Source: Phellopilus nigrolimitatus
Taxonomy: Eukaryota; Basidiomycota; Agaricomycetes; Hymenochaetales; Hymenochaetaceae
Reading direction: 5' to 3'
Assembly: GCA_021029095.1 (NCBI GenBank)
Contig: JAJOHG010000109.1
Span: forward strand, 28,459-92,458
Length of the DNA: 64,000 bases
A program made the translations under genes and the position numbers. Of the stretch, positions 1 through 11,246 are shown in pieces. The notes below the pieces were generated by a model. That model was not told where the DNA came from. It saw only the letters and a list, made by a program, of their open reading frames with translations, and did no database searches. Each line of letters opens with the position of its first letter. The first letter of the stretch is position 1.

Positions 1-1
1 T

Positions 2-1232
2 TTAGCGGAGCCAGCCAGCCAGCCGCGCTCCACGGAGGAAGAGATCTCCCGCAGATTTTTCCTCGACAGAGCGGACAAGTGTTCTGAGAAAGAGGTCGTC
101 GACTTATGCGTGGCGCTAAATGGGCGTATAGAAACGCTCGTGCTCAACGTGCTAGACGAATGGGATAAGGTACCAATTAAGGTAGCGGGGGGGAAGGACG
201 CCATTAACTTTGACATGCCAACCACCATCGTGGCGGGAAGGGATACCCTACTCGAGATAAACATCGCAAACTTGGTGAGGAAAGCGCTGGGAAACGAACT
301 TTACAGATCGATTATAGGACTCAAACCAGAAGACTCGGAGCTGGAGGCTTACGTTCATGACGCCTTGCAAGTCTGGGCAACCTTTTGCATCCACTTGGCC
401 ATAAAACCTCTCCTTTTTGGATTCAAGGTGCGAACTATTAGTGAAGTAGAAGAGGCGTTCCGCCAGATGGTAGACCATGGTCAGTTTATATATATATATT
501 AAAAGACTTTCACTGACTTGGAAAAACTACCCCCTAACAGGAAGTGACAACGCCAGACTTTGGAGGAAACTGAGGGAAGACAATATGCCGCTGACGACGG
601 CTCGCGACTCTCAAGTTAGGGATTTCGTTACAGACATTTCCTCTCTGTCCAATTCGACTTTTGGAGATTTCGATGAATATTGTCTTCTAGAAGAGACATA
701 TCAACAGATTCTTGGGTGCCGTGAGTTTTTACTGCTAAGATCTTTATAATAGGAAGTGACCGGAGTGCACACAGACAACGGATCACAGGCAATTGCTTTG
801 CACTGGAGAGCGTTGTTGCATAGCTACGATCGAAGACTCGGGTCTTTCAGCGAAGTTTTCAAGCAGACCACAGAAGTTCTCTGCAAAGGACTTCTTGAGG
901 TATTCACGCTGGCGGGGAAGGTTCCGCCACCTTCGTTGGTAGACGACGTTCGCGTCCTGGCGACGAACAATAGAGTAATCGAGCACGCATCGCAGTTGGC
1001 AGAAATGGTCAAAACAGGCTTCTTTTCGGTAAATCTCGAGGTCTTCGTCGCCGATCCTGGAAGTCTGTACGACAACGAATCGATGCTGCTCGACGATCAG
1101 GAGCCTAATGCAGGAGAAGCTGCTATCGTGAAATGCACGACAGGCCTCGGGCTACGCGAGATTGTGCCGGTGATTCCGGGCTTGGAGACGGAGACAAAGC
1201 GAGTGCTGTTGAAGTCCAAAGTTCTACTGTAG
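2..1232 (+). CDS. Membrane-anchor-family protein, copy A (5' end outside window)
   Basis: Partial gene of an unrecognised family that also occurs as copies B (18315-19927) and C (24452-26418). Exons 2-479, 541-720 and 775-1232 join in phase, with donors GTCAGT and GTGAGT and acceptors CTAACAG and CACACAG. Homologous blocks are SEKEVVDLCVALNGRIETLV near the start, ALQVWATFCIHLAIKPLLFG in the middle, and ALHWRALLHSYDR plus IVKCTTGLGLREIVP at the C-terminus. B and C carry an N-terminal membrane segment; here that exon would lie left of position 1. The partner HSPA12-like gene, if present, would also be off-window. Copy A is the most divergent intact member seen. The function is unknown and I infer only a mostly helical soluble domain. 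Confidence 0.7.
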
Positions 1233-2261
1233 ACGTCCGTATGCTCTGATACTTCTATTTAGTTAGCGTCTTGACATAACCACACGACAGCTATCTGTAT
1301 GTACTTAATAGTGTTGTAAGTCTGTGTTTTGTGGATGCTTCGTATTGTGTAAATTGCTGTAATCTAGTTGCAATATTGGACTTCTTGAATGACAAAAAGC
1401 TTGGTTTCGGGAAGTTGAAGCAGGCAAGCCACGAAGAGCTAAGGAGAGAAAACAAATAGATGAAACGCATGTCGCGAACATTGACACTAGTACTGGCAGG
1501 ACTTTGGCACGGCGTGATGCGTGTGACAGGGACAATATGTATCAACGTCGTTGGTAGCCGAGCGACATCCTCTCGCCGTCTTCATGCGACGACCACTACA
1601 GTATACGACACCTCCTTTAGACACCCAATCGATTATTGCCCTCCTCTAACACATATGACTACTTTTTGTTGAAACAAATTCATAGAATGAATGCAAGCTA
1701 TTCCAGGAGCATTCTGTGAAATTCTTGGGACATTTCGTTCACAGGATCAATTAAGATAAAAGTTTCACGGAAACAAGGCTTTTGTCACGTCCGCAGGTCC
1801 TTTAGACACCTGTGACACCGTTACAGATGGCGCGTCAAGAGGTGGATTTCACTGGCGACGCGCGTCGGAAGATCTTGTCAGGGTCACACTCAGACGCAAA
1901 ATCACCAGTTTCTAGTATAACCTGCTCTGTATTTTCCACTGATATCTCAACTTAAAAGAATAAAATGAAGTGCTTCCTATGCTGCATATTTCCATGCAGT
2001 TTGTAGGACACTTGGTGATTTCAAATAATTTATAATCATAGTTTTTGATTGCATTATGTTGAAGATATGCTAATTTTTGTACATATTCTGCTCTCAAGAA
2101 TGAATCAAAGAATATTTTCTTTTCAAAATATATACAGGGGTAGAACACGCTTGACTGAATATGTGTATCAAATTTCAGGCAGAAAGATTGAGAATTAAGA
2201 GAGAAGATGTGGGGTGTCTAAAGGACTATCGGTGTCTAAAGGAGGTGTCGTATACTGTATC
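1233..2261. other. Intergenic stretch, no gene recognised
   Basis: AT-rich sequence between copy A and the Ser-rich gene. Short ORFs on both strands lack splice support or recognisable motifs. It should hold the copy A 3' UTR and the promoter of the gene at 2262. Confidence 0.5.
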
Positions 2262-5200
2262 ATGGCCAGCGTAGAGAACTCTGCCCTCGGTGCCTCCGCA
2301 GGGCCTGCCCGTGTCTTCGTTAAGAGCAGCTCTTCCGCCCCCGTCTCCAGTGGTCATCTTAGTGATGGCGGCCGCTCCCTAACCCGACGTTCTCGCGTCC
2401 GTCGCCAGAGTTCGTGCCGCGACTCGTCCTCGTCCGATCTTTTCTCTACTTCCGACGATATTTCAAGCGGTCAACTTTTCGTGAAAATCCCCCCCTCAGA
2501 CATGCACGCGGGCTCATCCCCCCGAAGTGCCGGAATACCGGATGTCAGTATTTTGGATGTCATCGAAGATGAATGCCGTGCTCATTTTCTGTTATCGAAA
2601 TAGTCTGGTGCCCCACCCTTGCCACAGCGCTCACCACGTCGACTCCAGCCGCCCCCAAACCTCAATGTTGTACAAGCAGACCCAGAGACGCCGTGGACGA
2701 CGCGTCCGCGTACACTCAGTAACGGTGCGACCACGTCGCATCCTGTTCTAGATGAGGGACAAGGCATGGAAACACGTTCAGAAAATGGTCAGTTCAGACG
2801 GGGTCAGCGGGTGAGTAAACATCTTTTCGAGTCTGTGACGCTATCTCAAGGCTTGCGAAACATTAGCCTAGGGTCTTGAGTGTGCCTAAACGTGCATTTC
2901 GCAATGGTTCGCTGTCCGACTCATCAGAACAGCCCAGTCCTTTGACACCATCTGCCTTTCACGACATTCCTCCTATGCCTGTGTTTGCTCGTAATCGCCG
3001 CTTTCGCCACCAGCCCTGCGACTCCGGTGTCACACAACAGTCGACGACATCGAGTTCTCTTTATCCCAAGTCGACTTCAACTGACGACTCTTATTCGTCC
3101 CCTCCCTCTCTCCCTTCAAATGATATGGATGATCGCCTCATCGTTGCAGTTGACCCTGATGACAATCCGCACGTCCATGAGCTTTCTGAAATGGACGCAG
3201 ATGACGTGTCCTATCGACTGCGATTGCTGATGCAGAACAACTACTATCTTCCTCCTGCTCATTCCAAACCTTTCAGCGAGTACTCCTCTTCGACTGCGAA
3301 AAAATCCCCCCTTAAGTCTCCATCGCCAACTTTTCTTGACATTTTCAAGGTTGGGAAAAAGAAGAGCTCTTCTCCAGTCCAGAAGGCAGCGAAGTCGCCC
3401 ACGGCACCTATTTTGAGAACGACCTCGGACTCGTCGACTTTGTCTGGCTTGATTCGTTCTCCGCAGACGCGTTCTGGTCAGCAGGATTCGCACACTACGA
3501 CGATGGCTCCTCAGTCACGTCAAGAGGCGAAGAAAGGGCGTGTCGTGGTTGTGCGCGAACGCATGGAAGACATCGATACTATTGCTAAACAGGTAGAACA
3601 GGATCTCAAAATACGCGAGGCGGAACGTCGGCGGAATGTCAGCGAGTCCTCGCCTTCTGAAGGGTTATCTGACAATCTTGTGGACCCGACCGACTCTGTC
3701 GATCTGCCTCCGGTTACCGCGAACGGTTTCTTCGGTCCTCAGGCGTCTATGTTGAATGGAATGGGTGTTGAAGCGTCTTTGGGCGCAGCAATGATGGCTG
3801 ATCGACTTCCGCCTTCAAGTCCTGGTATCTGGTCTATTGATACTGAGGACGAAGCTTGGCGAAAAGCTCTCCTGCATGCAGCCGTCAACCATTCTTTAAA
3901 CAATTCACCTGCTGCGACACCCGTCCGCTCACGTTCGGACTCTAGTCCCTTTCTTGCCCTTGATGATTCCGCATCTCCCTCGCTCCCTTCCCCTCTCGCC
4001 TATACACCTTTCGCTCGATCGCCTACTGCAAGCGCTCCGTTCGCGTGTCCAATCATTGCGGAAGGTAGCGAAGGCGCTCCAATAGGGGAGGAGCTCAATA
4101 TGAAAGATAGTAGTCTTTTTGAGAATTCCGAAAATCTTGAGCTAGGACGGCGTATCCTAACTCGTGCACTCGATGGGGAAAATATAGACGGTAGTGCTGC
4201 TCCACCGTCCTTGGCACACGGGATTCTGGATAAGCCAGTCTTGGAAGTTAATCCCCAGGCGTCTGACAGCAAAGAGCAAGATCAGACTTCATCCGTAGCG
4301 ATGGAGGCCAACTACGAGCTCGCACGTGCGGAGACGCCCACGTTACTGACGACGCCTCTTTTACCTGCGCCTCGACGCCCTCTCGCAACGCCAGTGCATC
4401 AACCTGTCGAAGCTCAGATTGATCACGGTGGCGAAGGGCCGTTCGTGGACGAGACGGATCATTCACAAGTAGCCCAAGACATACCATTGAGGCTATCCGA
4501 TGAATATGAGACTCATGTGGGGTTAAGCGGCGCATTCGGAGAGCTAGCTCCACCAGGATCGCAGTACTACCCTGCGACACTGTCGGCTGTTAAGGAACAG
4601 TTTGCTGTTTCAGTCTCAGCTTCAGAGAGTACGACAAGCGGCTCGCATTACTCGGATGACGAAGAAGAAAGTACTTTCCACACCCCTAGAGAGCATACGC
4701 TGGCGTCGACATTCGCTGCTTCTCGACCTTCCCTTTCTGCCTCTCTTCCTCGAGCATCCTCCGAATACTCTCAGCCCTCTGCTTCGCCAACGACATCCAC
4801 ATTTCGCGATGCCTTCGATCATAGCCCATATCTTGGCACCTCGCCTACGCAATCCGTCGCCAATACTCTCGGAGGTGGCGAATCGCGTGCTTCGTCGCGT
4901 ACCTCGGAGCATGATGACCTACGATATGCACCTGTTTCTCCGCCACCACGTGTATCGTCATCACTTGCCCATATCGTTCTCCATCCTCCCCCACGTGTTC
5001 AGAGTGCTAACGCTGCTCTTCATGCTCGTGCACAAGTTGGCAGTATCTCAGAACACGTACCAGGATTTGACGCAGATGATGAGGAACGTCGTGTGCCGAC
5101 GGGCGGGGTTTACTCGTCAATGCCCTTGGATACTCTGATGGTTCAAGGACTGCGTGACCCAAGCATGCGCTCAAACTCGTACCCGGCCTCGCCGATTTCG

Positions 5201-5905
5201 TTTTTCGATGCGGTTGAGATGCAGAGCCGTGAGGAGGAAGAGGAAGAGGAGGAGGAGGAGGATGAAGAAACCTGTACCGAGGGTGAGGACGATTCGGACG
5301 ATGAGTCGGTGGCAGAGGAGAGAGGGTACCATAACGAACCAGCAGAAACAGCCATCGCTGACTCACGGTCGAGCTCAGTGCATAATGTCGCGCGCGACCG
5401 GGGGCAAAATTGGGATACATTTCCTCCTCAACTCCGGAATGCCTCGTCACCGCAGCTGGTATCAGGCTTGTCTCAGTCACATGTCGAGTCTAGTGTGGCG
5501 CTGGGTTACGACGTGCTGGATCCTCGCAGCGCGATCCTTAACGTGCCTTTGCATGCGAGATCGCCTCGTGCAGGTTTTTGGTCGAGGAAGCAAGGGAAAC
5601 GGCACGAGATACTGCCGAACCCACCACGAGTGTCCGAGTCCACGGTCGACAGGATGAAGCATGAAGCATCCGTACCTCCGCGGGGCGGTGCGAAGCGTCC
5701 TCAAACCGCGAGTTCAAGAGTCGAGCAGCGTCCTTGGACAGGTGGCAACCAGGTGCAGGGTCCAAGTGTTCAGGCGTGGCGCGACGAGCAGAATCGGCAG
5801 GATCAGTCGATGAGCCGGCTGGATGGGATGCTCATCGAACACATGGAGCGGGAAAAAGAAGTACTGCGACGTATCACTACGACCTTGTCGAAATCTTCGT
5901 CCTAG
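2262..5905 (+). CDS. Very large Ser/Pro-rich low-complexity protein, unrecognised
   Basis: Three exons (2262-2543, 2604-2810, 2867-5905) join in phase through introns of 60 and 56 nt, giving about 1175 residues. The start ATG (MASVENS) opens the first exon; splicing removes the in-frame stops at 2601 and 2864. The product is dominated by Ser, Pro, Thr and acidic residues and is probably largely disordered. Ordered-looking parts are a charged helix around residues 390-420 (MEDIDTIAKQVEQDL) and a short C-terminal coiled coil (LDGMLIEHMEREKEVLRRI). A run of about 14 mostly Glu residues lies near residue 950, from GAG/GAA repeats at 5229-5268. Many SP/TP sites would suit phosphorylation (inference). 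I recognise no domain; a fungal signalling or cytoskeletal scaffold is possible but unproven. Confidence 0.75.
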
Positions 5906-6458
5906 CGATCCACCCTTATTTCTCGTGGGCGTCGATATATACTTGCTTCGCGTTTTATTTTGTATACCCGGGGCTATATTGGAAGGTATCTGTATATTTC
6001 TAACGTATCATTCATAACCATCTTGCTTCATCCTCTATTTCCGCGTCCATCGTCAAAAGCCCGTTATCCTTATCCGTTACTTCACATCCAACCTGCGTGC
6101 CTCTCCTTTATTCCCGGTTTTCTCTCTGAATTATCTTTTTATTCTCGTTTATTCTCGAGTTTATTGACAAGCATTCTGTGGATATCTTACATATATTCTT
6201 CGCGGCTCTGCGAGGATGTTAGATGTGTCCTCTGTATTACCTAGACTTACTACTAGCATATACCTGAAATTCCATCGATATTTTGACTCGTACTTATGTT
6301 TCTGGCGAGGAACAGCCCCGTGTGATGGATGAATCATAAGTAACACCGCTTTTGTCCGCCACTCGCCCATAGCCAGCTTAGGCGCTGGTAGCGAGTAGGC
6401 GTCGTCCACGGTCTTTCTTGTTCACCATGGACGACGACAGACACGTAGGAGCTTACTC
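5906..6458. other. Intergenic stretch
   Basis: Pyrimidine-rich sequence after the Ser-rich gene, holding its 3' UTR and the promoter of the CS-domain gene. No motif beyond AT-rich tracts is evident. Confidence 0.5.
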
Positions 6459-8271
6459 ATGGCATCAGGTATGTCTACGGCACGTCATGAGCGGTCTGAA
6501 AGCGCTGACGGTCCTTGTTCACCTCGCCAGTCACTCGACCAGGTAACCTCCCGTCTTACCACGCTGCTGAGGTATGGTCTGCTTATTTGAGCACGCAGGC
6601 CACCGTAAACATATTCGTTCCTCATGAAACAATTCTTGATGACCTGGAGGTGAGCACCGTTGAGCGCAGTCGGGCCACGCGTCGGTATTGAGCGCGGCTC
6701 ATCTAGGTCGTGATTGACCCACCTTTCATGGTGGCCGGCATTCGTGGGCAAACGCCTCTTTTGAAGGTTAGACGTGTTATGTGTCTGTTCTTGGCTCAGT
6801 TGTTGAGCTCCGTCGTGCTTAGGGAAGGATATACGAGGCTGTCAATATGGAGAAGACGCATTGGAATTTTGAACCCACGGACAACCCTCGGAGGCGCACT
6901 GCTTCTACTGCTTCTACAGTGTCCACACAGTCCTCATACGCTTATGTGTCTGATCCGGAGATATCAAGCAGCTTCGCTGCGTCGCTTGACAGCGCGCAGG
7001 CGTCGGACAACGACTCGGACTTCGCGTCGCCCGAGCGGTCGCACCCTGTATCACGCGATGAGCAGCGCATGAGTGCTACTGTCCCTGCTTTCCCGCAACA
7101 CGCGTTCTCGTACCCCGGGTCTCCTCAAATGCCATCTATGGAGTCGTCGCTTTCTTCGCTGGACTCATTACAGCCTGGCCACGCAGCTAAATTATTAACG
7201 ATCATCTTGGTGAAAGAGCGGTCTACATATTGGCCTAGGGTTGTTGACGGGTCAATTTTGGAGTCCTATTCTCCTATTCCGCCTGCTGGACCGTTCACAT
7301 TTGACCTTGACGTTGAGCAGAAGATGTACAATGTGGATCCTACGTCGCTTGGTTTGTTGGGGGAAGAGTATCTCAAGGCTCGGAATATGAAAGAGGATGC
7401 GTTTGAATACTTTGTGTGAGTTCACCTGGGATTCAATCATAGAAACTATGCTGACTTATTCTTAAAAAGGCGGTCGTGGCATTATATTCACACTCCGTTC
7501 TCGGCTATGCGTTTAGTTGCGCATTACCTTCCTGTCACGACAGTGGTACCGTCATCTAACCTCTCAACACCAACTCAATCTTTGTCTTCTCCTCCGCTGC
7601 CACCTCGACGCGGGACCGTAGAATACTACGTTCAGTGCCTAGGTGGGCCTTCTGGTCTAGCACAACTTTTTCTCGAGGCAGGACTCGCCCATCTCGACGG
7701 TATTGCGTCGAAACTTCTATCCACAAATTATTCGCCGCTTAACTCATTACGGAAAAACGAGCCCTCGGCACCACCGACTCGCTCAGAGAGCAGCACACAG
7801 ATATGGAAGCGTGACCGCGCATGTGCACGGACGTATTTCGAGCGCGCGCGCAAGCTCGCGCCGAGCATGGATGGGGTGCCCTATCTACCGGAAGATACAG
7901 ACATTCGTGGGTATGACCAGCCAGCGAGGTCGGGGCGTTCGCCGGGACGAGCAGGCGGCACAGCTCGTGAGGGCGCGCGGGGACCTGAGTTTCAGATGCC
8001 CTCGCTCTACGTGGACCAAGGGGACACGCTGCGGCCGGAAACAAGCCCGCCGAAGGTTGCAGACGAGGAAAAACCAGACTCGACCTTGCGTGTGCGAAGG
8101 CGGAGACAGCAGGCGTCGGAAGCGCTGCTCGAACGTACAAACCAGGAAGAGGACGAGGACAGTACATGGTATCTGTACCTTCCTGGCCTTGTGGGTGCGG
8201 GGACGGCGCTGCTTGTCGTCAGTGTAGTGGGGGCTCTAAGCTTCCAGTCATGGCGGAAAAATAACAATTAG
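6459..8271 (+). CDS. CS (p23/NudC-like) domain protein with C-terminal membrane anchor
   Basis: Five exons (6459-6542, 6599-6649, 6707-6766, 6823-7415, 7470-8271) join in phase to 529 residues. Residues about 29-76 read as the first strands of a CS domain: VNIFVPHETILDDLEV, then GIRGQTPLLKGRIYEAVN and THWNFEP, the usual 'G-x-L-Y-x-x-V ... S-x-W' pattern. The closing strand appears only at about 188-205 (LLTIILVKERSTYWPRVV, like NudC LTIHLEK..WW). A Ser-rich insertion of about 110 residues therefore splits the domain. A NudC-like helical tail follows (QKMYNVDPTSLGLLGEEYLK). Residues about 499-521 form one hydrophobic helix followed by QSWRKNNN, typical of a tail-anchored protein facing the cytosol. 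A co-chaperone role at the ER or mitochondrial surface is inferred from the CS family. Confidence 0.7.
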
Positions 8272-9020
8272 TCCGCCAGGAGTTCTCCTTCCGCAGTGAG
8301 TTCTCGTGTCTCGACCTGGAAACGAATTCATGTACTCACGGTAGATCTGCAAATCAGCAGACATCTCCGCTCTTCAGAAAAGTACTATGGCTGCAAGCCT
8401 TGAGCGTAGGCTGCTAAGGGACATCCGCGGGCTAGGTTGTTCCTATAGCCACTGTGACGGCCGCCTCACCTTAAGGGAGGGAAGGGCCAAACGATGGATT
8501 TTCTTTACTTTCTAAGTGACGATTTGATATGAAATAATGGTTCAATCCCTTTCCCGCTGTGTTGTTTTATTTATCCCTCATGGGTTAGATTGACAACTAT
8601 TAGATTTACATTCGTTTGTCACGTCCGGTCTCTCGTCGTTGTAAGTAAGCAACTGTACTATTACTCATTTTTCACATTTTGCAACCTTACAGTCTTTGTG
8701 GACGAGAAGGAGGTGAGTACTGGGCAAGACGAACAGCTATTGGTCGTAACCAGTATTTTCTGTATTTATATATGATTATGTATCACCGTTCCTACGACAC
8801 GCATCGACCTGCGCTTCTTGCTTCTGTTACCATCCACCCATCTTCTCTCAGGGCGTGAATTTGGACTTCATACGCCTTCCGGCTTGCAGACTCTCCCGTT
8901 ACTCGGAAATCACATTTAATCTGGTTTTTGCTAGCAAGTCGTGACTTTTGCCAGCGGCAGCGTGAGTCCTCTTGCATGAAGAGAGCTACCAGACATCTGC
9001 CTAGTAATACCAGAGACGTC
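8272..9020. other. Intergenic stretch
   Basis: Region between the tail-anchored CS gene and the ASA1-like relic. Short ORFs only, none with recognisable motifs. Confidence 0.45.
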
Positions 9021-9584
9021 TTAAATCAACAGCCCCCACCAGAGATGAATCAACGAGGTTAGGGACCGTGCCGACTCGGTAGACAAAGAACCAGACGACC
9101 CCGCTTCGGGAAATGCGAGTGGTAGCATCAAAAATCGACAGAAGAAACTCAAAGCAATGTCCCCAAGAGAATGAAGAGCGAGCGCACGCGCCCAGACGTG
9201 CAGCTTATTGTCCCCTCCATGGCTGACAAAATAACATTGCTTGCTCCGAAGCGTACTATTTCTGCACGCCAAGTCTACCGTCTGTATACACTTTCCAGGA
9301 TGCAATAGATTGCTATGTGCGTATAGAGATGGCCACGACATGCTGTAGAGGTCGCCCGGGTGGAGCCATTCGCTGCCCAACGAGAAAGCTACGACATTGA
9401 CGTGCGACGCATGCACGCGTAGAGTATGCGACGGCGCGTGCATTGCTTCGAGGTGGTCGTGGTCGGCTGCAAGGAGGATCGACGCCACTGTCAGAGCTAA
9501 ATGCAGACGCTGCTTATAGCGAATCCAACCTGGTCGCGTCCACCATGCCCCGCACAATAAAAACTGGCTAGCAATACAGGACAT
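9021..9584 (-). pseudogene. Relic of ASTRA-associated protein 1 (ASA1)-like WD40 gene
   Basis: Minus-strand reading shows fragments of the ASA1 N-terminal WD40 repeats. From a Met at 9443 it reads MHAPSHTLRVHASHVNVVAF, then a damaged stretch ending in GD, LYAHSNLLHPG and HGGDNKLHVWARALALHSLGD, then CRFLMLPLA. Intact ASA1 proteins (WD40 subunits linked to the TTT/ASTRA complex) have this order, with a strand between 'SGD' and the Ala-His that is missing here. A likely old intron (GTATAC..GTCAG) is still visible before HGGDNKLHVW. The remaining WD repeats are absent and reading stops after about 190 residues, so this looks like a 5' fragment left by duplication and decay. A functional short gene cannot be excluded. 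Confidence 0.5.
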
Positions 9585-9752
9585 CCTAATTACTTTCAGC
9601 GATGATGATGAAAAACTCGAATCACTATTGTTTTCTGTCGATGAGGATGGGACGGTAAGTCAGCTACTTTATTAGCGCCTAGATTTGACCTTTCCTAACG
9701 CAAGGAAAGCAGTTTGGAACGCCGCGAACCTCGTCGAAAGGTATCTGTTATG

Positions 9753-10421
9753 CTATGATATATCAGAAACCGTATCCTTGACTGTCTCCCAAAAAGCCAT
9801 CCAGCTCGCGTAATTGTCGTTGACCGTGTCGTATACTGTCGTCCAATCGCGGCACGTATGAGTCACCTCAACCCCTGTCCCTTTTTCGGCGTGGCTTTCC
9901 ACGGGCTCAAGCGTCAGGTCTGAACCACACAAGATCATCTGCCGTATGTAGTTCATGCAATGTTGCAGGTGCGGGAGCGTTGCGACGGGGTCGTCGGGGT
10001 TGTCGAGCGCACGACGCATCTTATCGACGCAGTGTAGCTGGTGAAACATCGACACGCAGAGGATGCGTCGCTCAGCACCGAGACGGACGAAACCGAACCC
10101 GTCAGGATAGACGCGGTTCCATGCTGCCTCCGCGTCTGGTCCGTGGATGGGGAAGTTTGCCGTGTTGTTTGTGAACATCCTGTCTACGAGCGCGAGGGTG
10201 CGGTCGAGAGGCAGGAGTTCGGGGAAGTCGTTTCCGACATAACCTGGATTTGCAATTAGTGAGAACCGTCTATGAAAATAAGGTGACATACTGTACGTCT
10301 CTGCGTTTCGCAATTCGTTGAATGCTCCTAGTCTCTTGACTATCAGTACAAGATTGACGAGGGACAGAATGAGGAGGAAGAGGATGCTAGGCAGCAAGGA
10401 GCTTTTCATGTTGGACCACAT
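9753..10421 (-). CDS. UstYa-like (DUF3328) oxidase family protein
   Basis: Two exons, 10292-10421 and 9753-10243, separated by a 48 nt intron (GTATGT..CCAG with a CTAAT branch site), give 206 residues. The intron is open in frame, so an unspliced reading also exists, but splicing restores the family motif YSYVGNDFPELLPL. An N-terminal membrane segment (about residues 10-28, ILFLLILSLVNLVLIVKRL) precedes the domain. Both HxxHC motifs are present: HQLHC and HLQHC, the latter followed by YIRQMILCGSDLTLEP. In ustiloxin-type RiPP and other fungal pathways UstYa proteins act as oxygenases or cyclases. Here no precursor peptide, peptidase or other tailoring gene lies beside it, so its substrate is unknown. 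Confidence 0.85.
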   Translation of the reverse strand: MWSNMKSSLLPSILFLLILSLVNLVLIVKRLGAFNELRNAETYSMSPYFHRRFSLIANPGYVGNDFPELLPLDRTLALVDRMFTNNTANFPIHGPDAEAAWNRVYPDGFGFVRLGAERRILCVSMFHQLHCVDKMRRALDNPDDPVATLPHLQHCMNYIRQMILCGSDLTLEPVESHAEKGTGVEVTHTCRDWTTVYDTVNDNYASWMAFWETVKDTVSDIS

Positions 10422-11246
10422 CGTCGTCGTCGTGGGGAAAGAGCTACGACCTCTGCCTCCGAGGAAGGATCTCCGCGCAATTTATCCCCGCGTTCCTCTG
10501 ACAGACAATAACTCGCATTGACAGTGACACACGCTGAAATGCAAGTATGGTTACTAAATTAGGCAATACAATTGAAAGCAGTTCTCACTTAGCCTTCCGT
10601 CTTACTCCTTAACAACGCCACGATTAAGGGCGACTTTCCCTCCAGTCATGTACAGCAGTTGTGGTTGATCGTCGTCATTCTCACCTTTGTCACGCCCAGC
10701 GTCTTCCTGCCTATTTACATACCCGCTCCTCCCAACATCCCTCTCACGGTGGAAGTGCTTAAGATTAGCAATAGGCCTTAGTCCACGCAGGTCGCTCTCA
10801 GCACGCAGGACTCGATTAATTTCCGGCTCGACTTCGCCCGAGGGTGCTACATAGAGGTACGCAATTATTCACCGGGAGGACGGCTATATCAGTCTCGGTG
10901 GGGATTCCAACAGGCGCCGTTATCACCTCGCCATGTTCCGCGCCTTTGCTTGGGCCGTTCGGATATCCAGCTCGAGTAGATACGGAGTGAGTACGGCGAG
11001 AAGTCGGTGCATTCCGTCACCACGCACAACAATTTTTGAGGCTGGAAGAAAGTGTACACGAAGGTTGAAAGATTCCAGACTCAGATCCAGCTTGGAATTG
11101 ATCGGTGAACGTATCGCTTCCTATGATTTTATGAGAATCGTTACTTCATTCATGCTCTGAAACAACATGTGCGTAAGAATAATACACTAGACTTTTGAAC
11201 ATCATCGCTTGTCATCGGCACTTTTCGTGACTACTTCCTTTATGAC
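10422..11246. other. Intergenic stretch between UstYa-like and GH115 genes
   Basis: Upstream region of the UstYa-like gene and downstream region of the GH115 gene (both minus strand). Short ORFs carry no recognisable motif. Confidence 0.45.

Noticed and set aside
5143..5355. Poly-Ser ORF on the minus strand
   Set aside because: It is the complement of the poly-Glu tract in the large Ser-rich gene.
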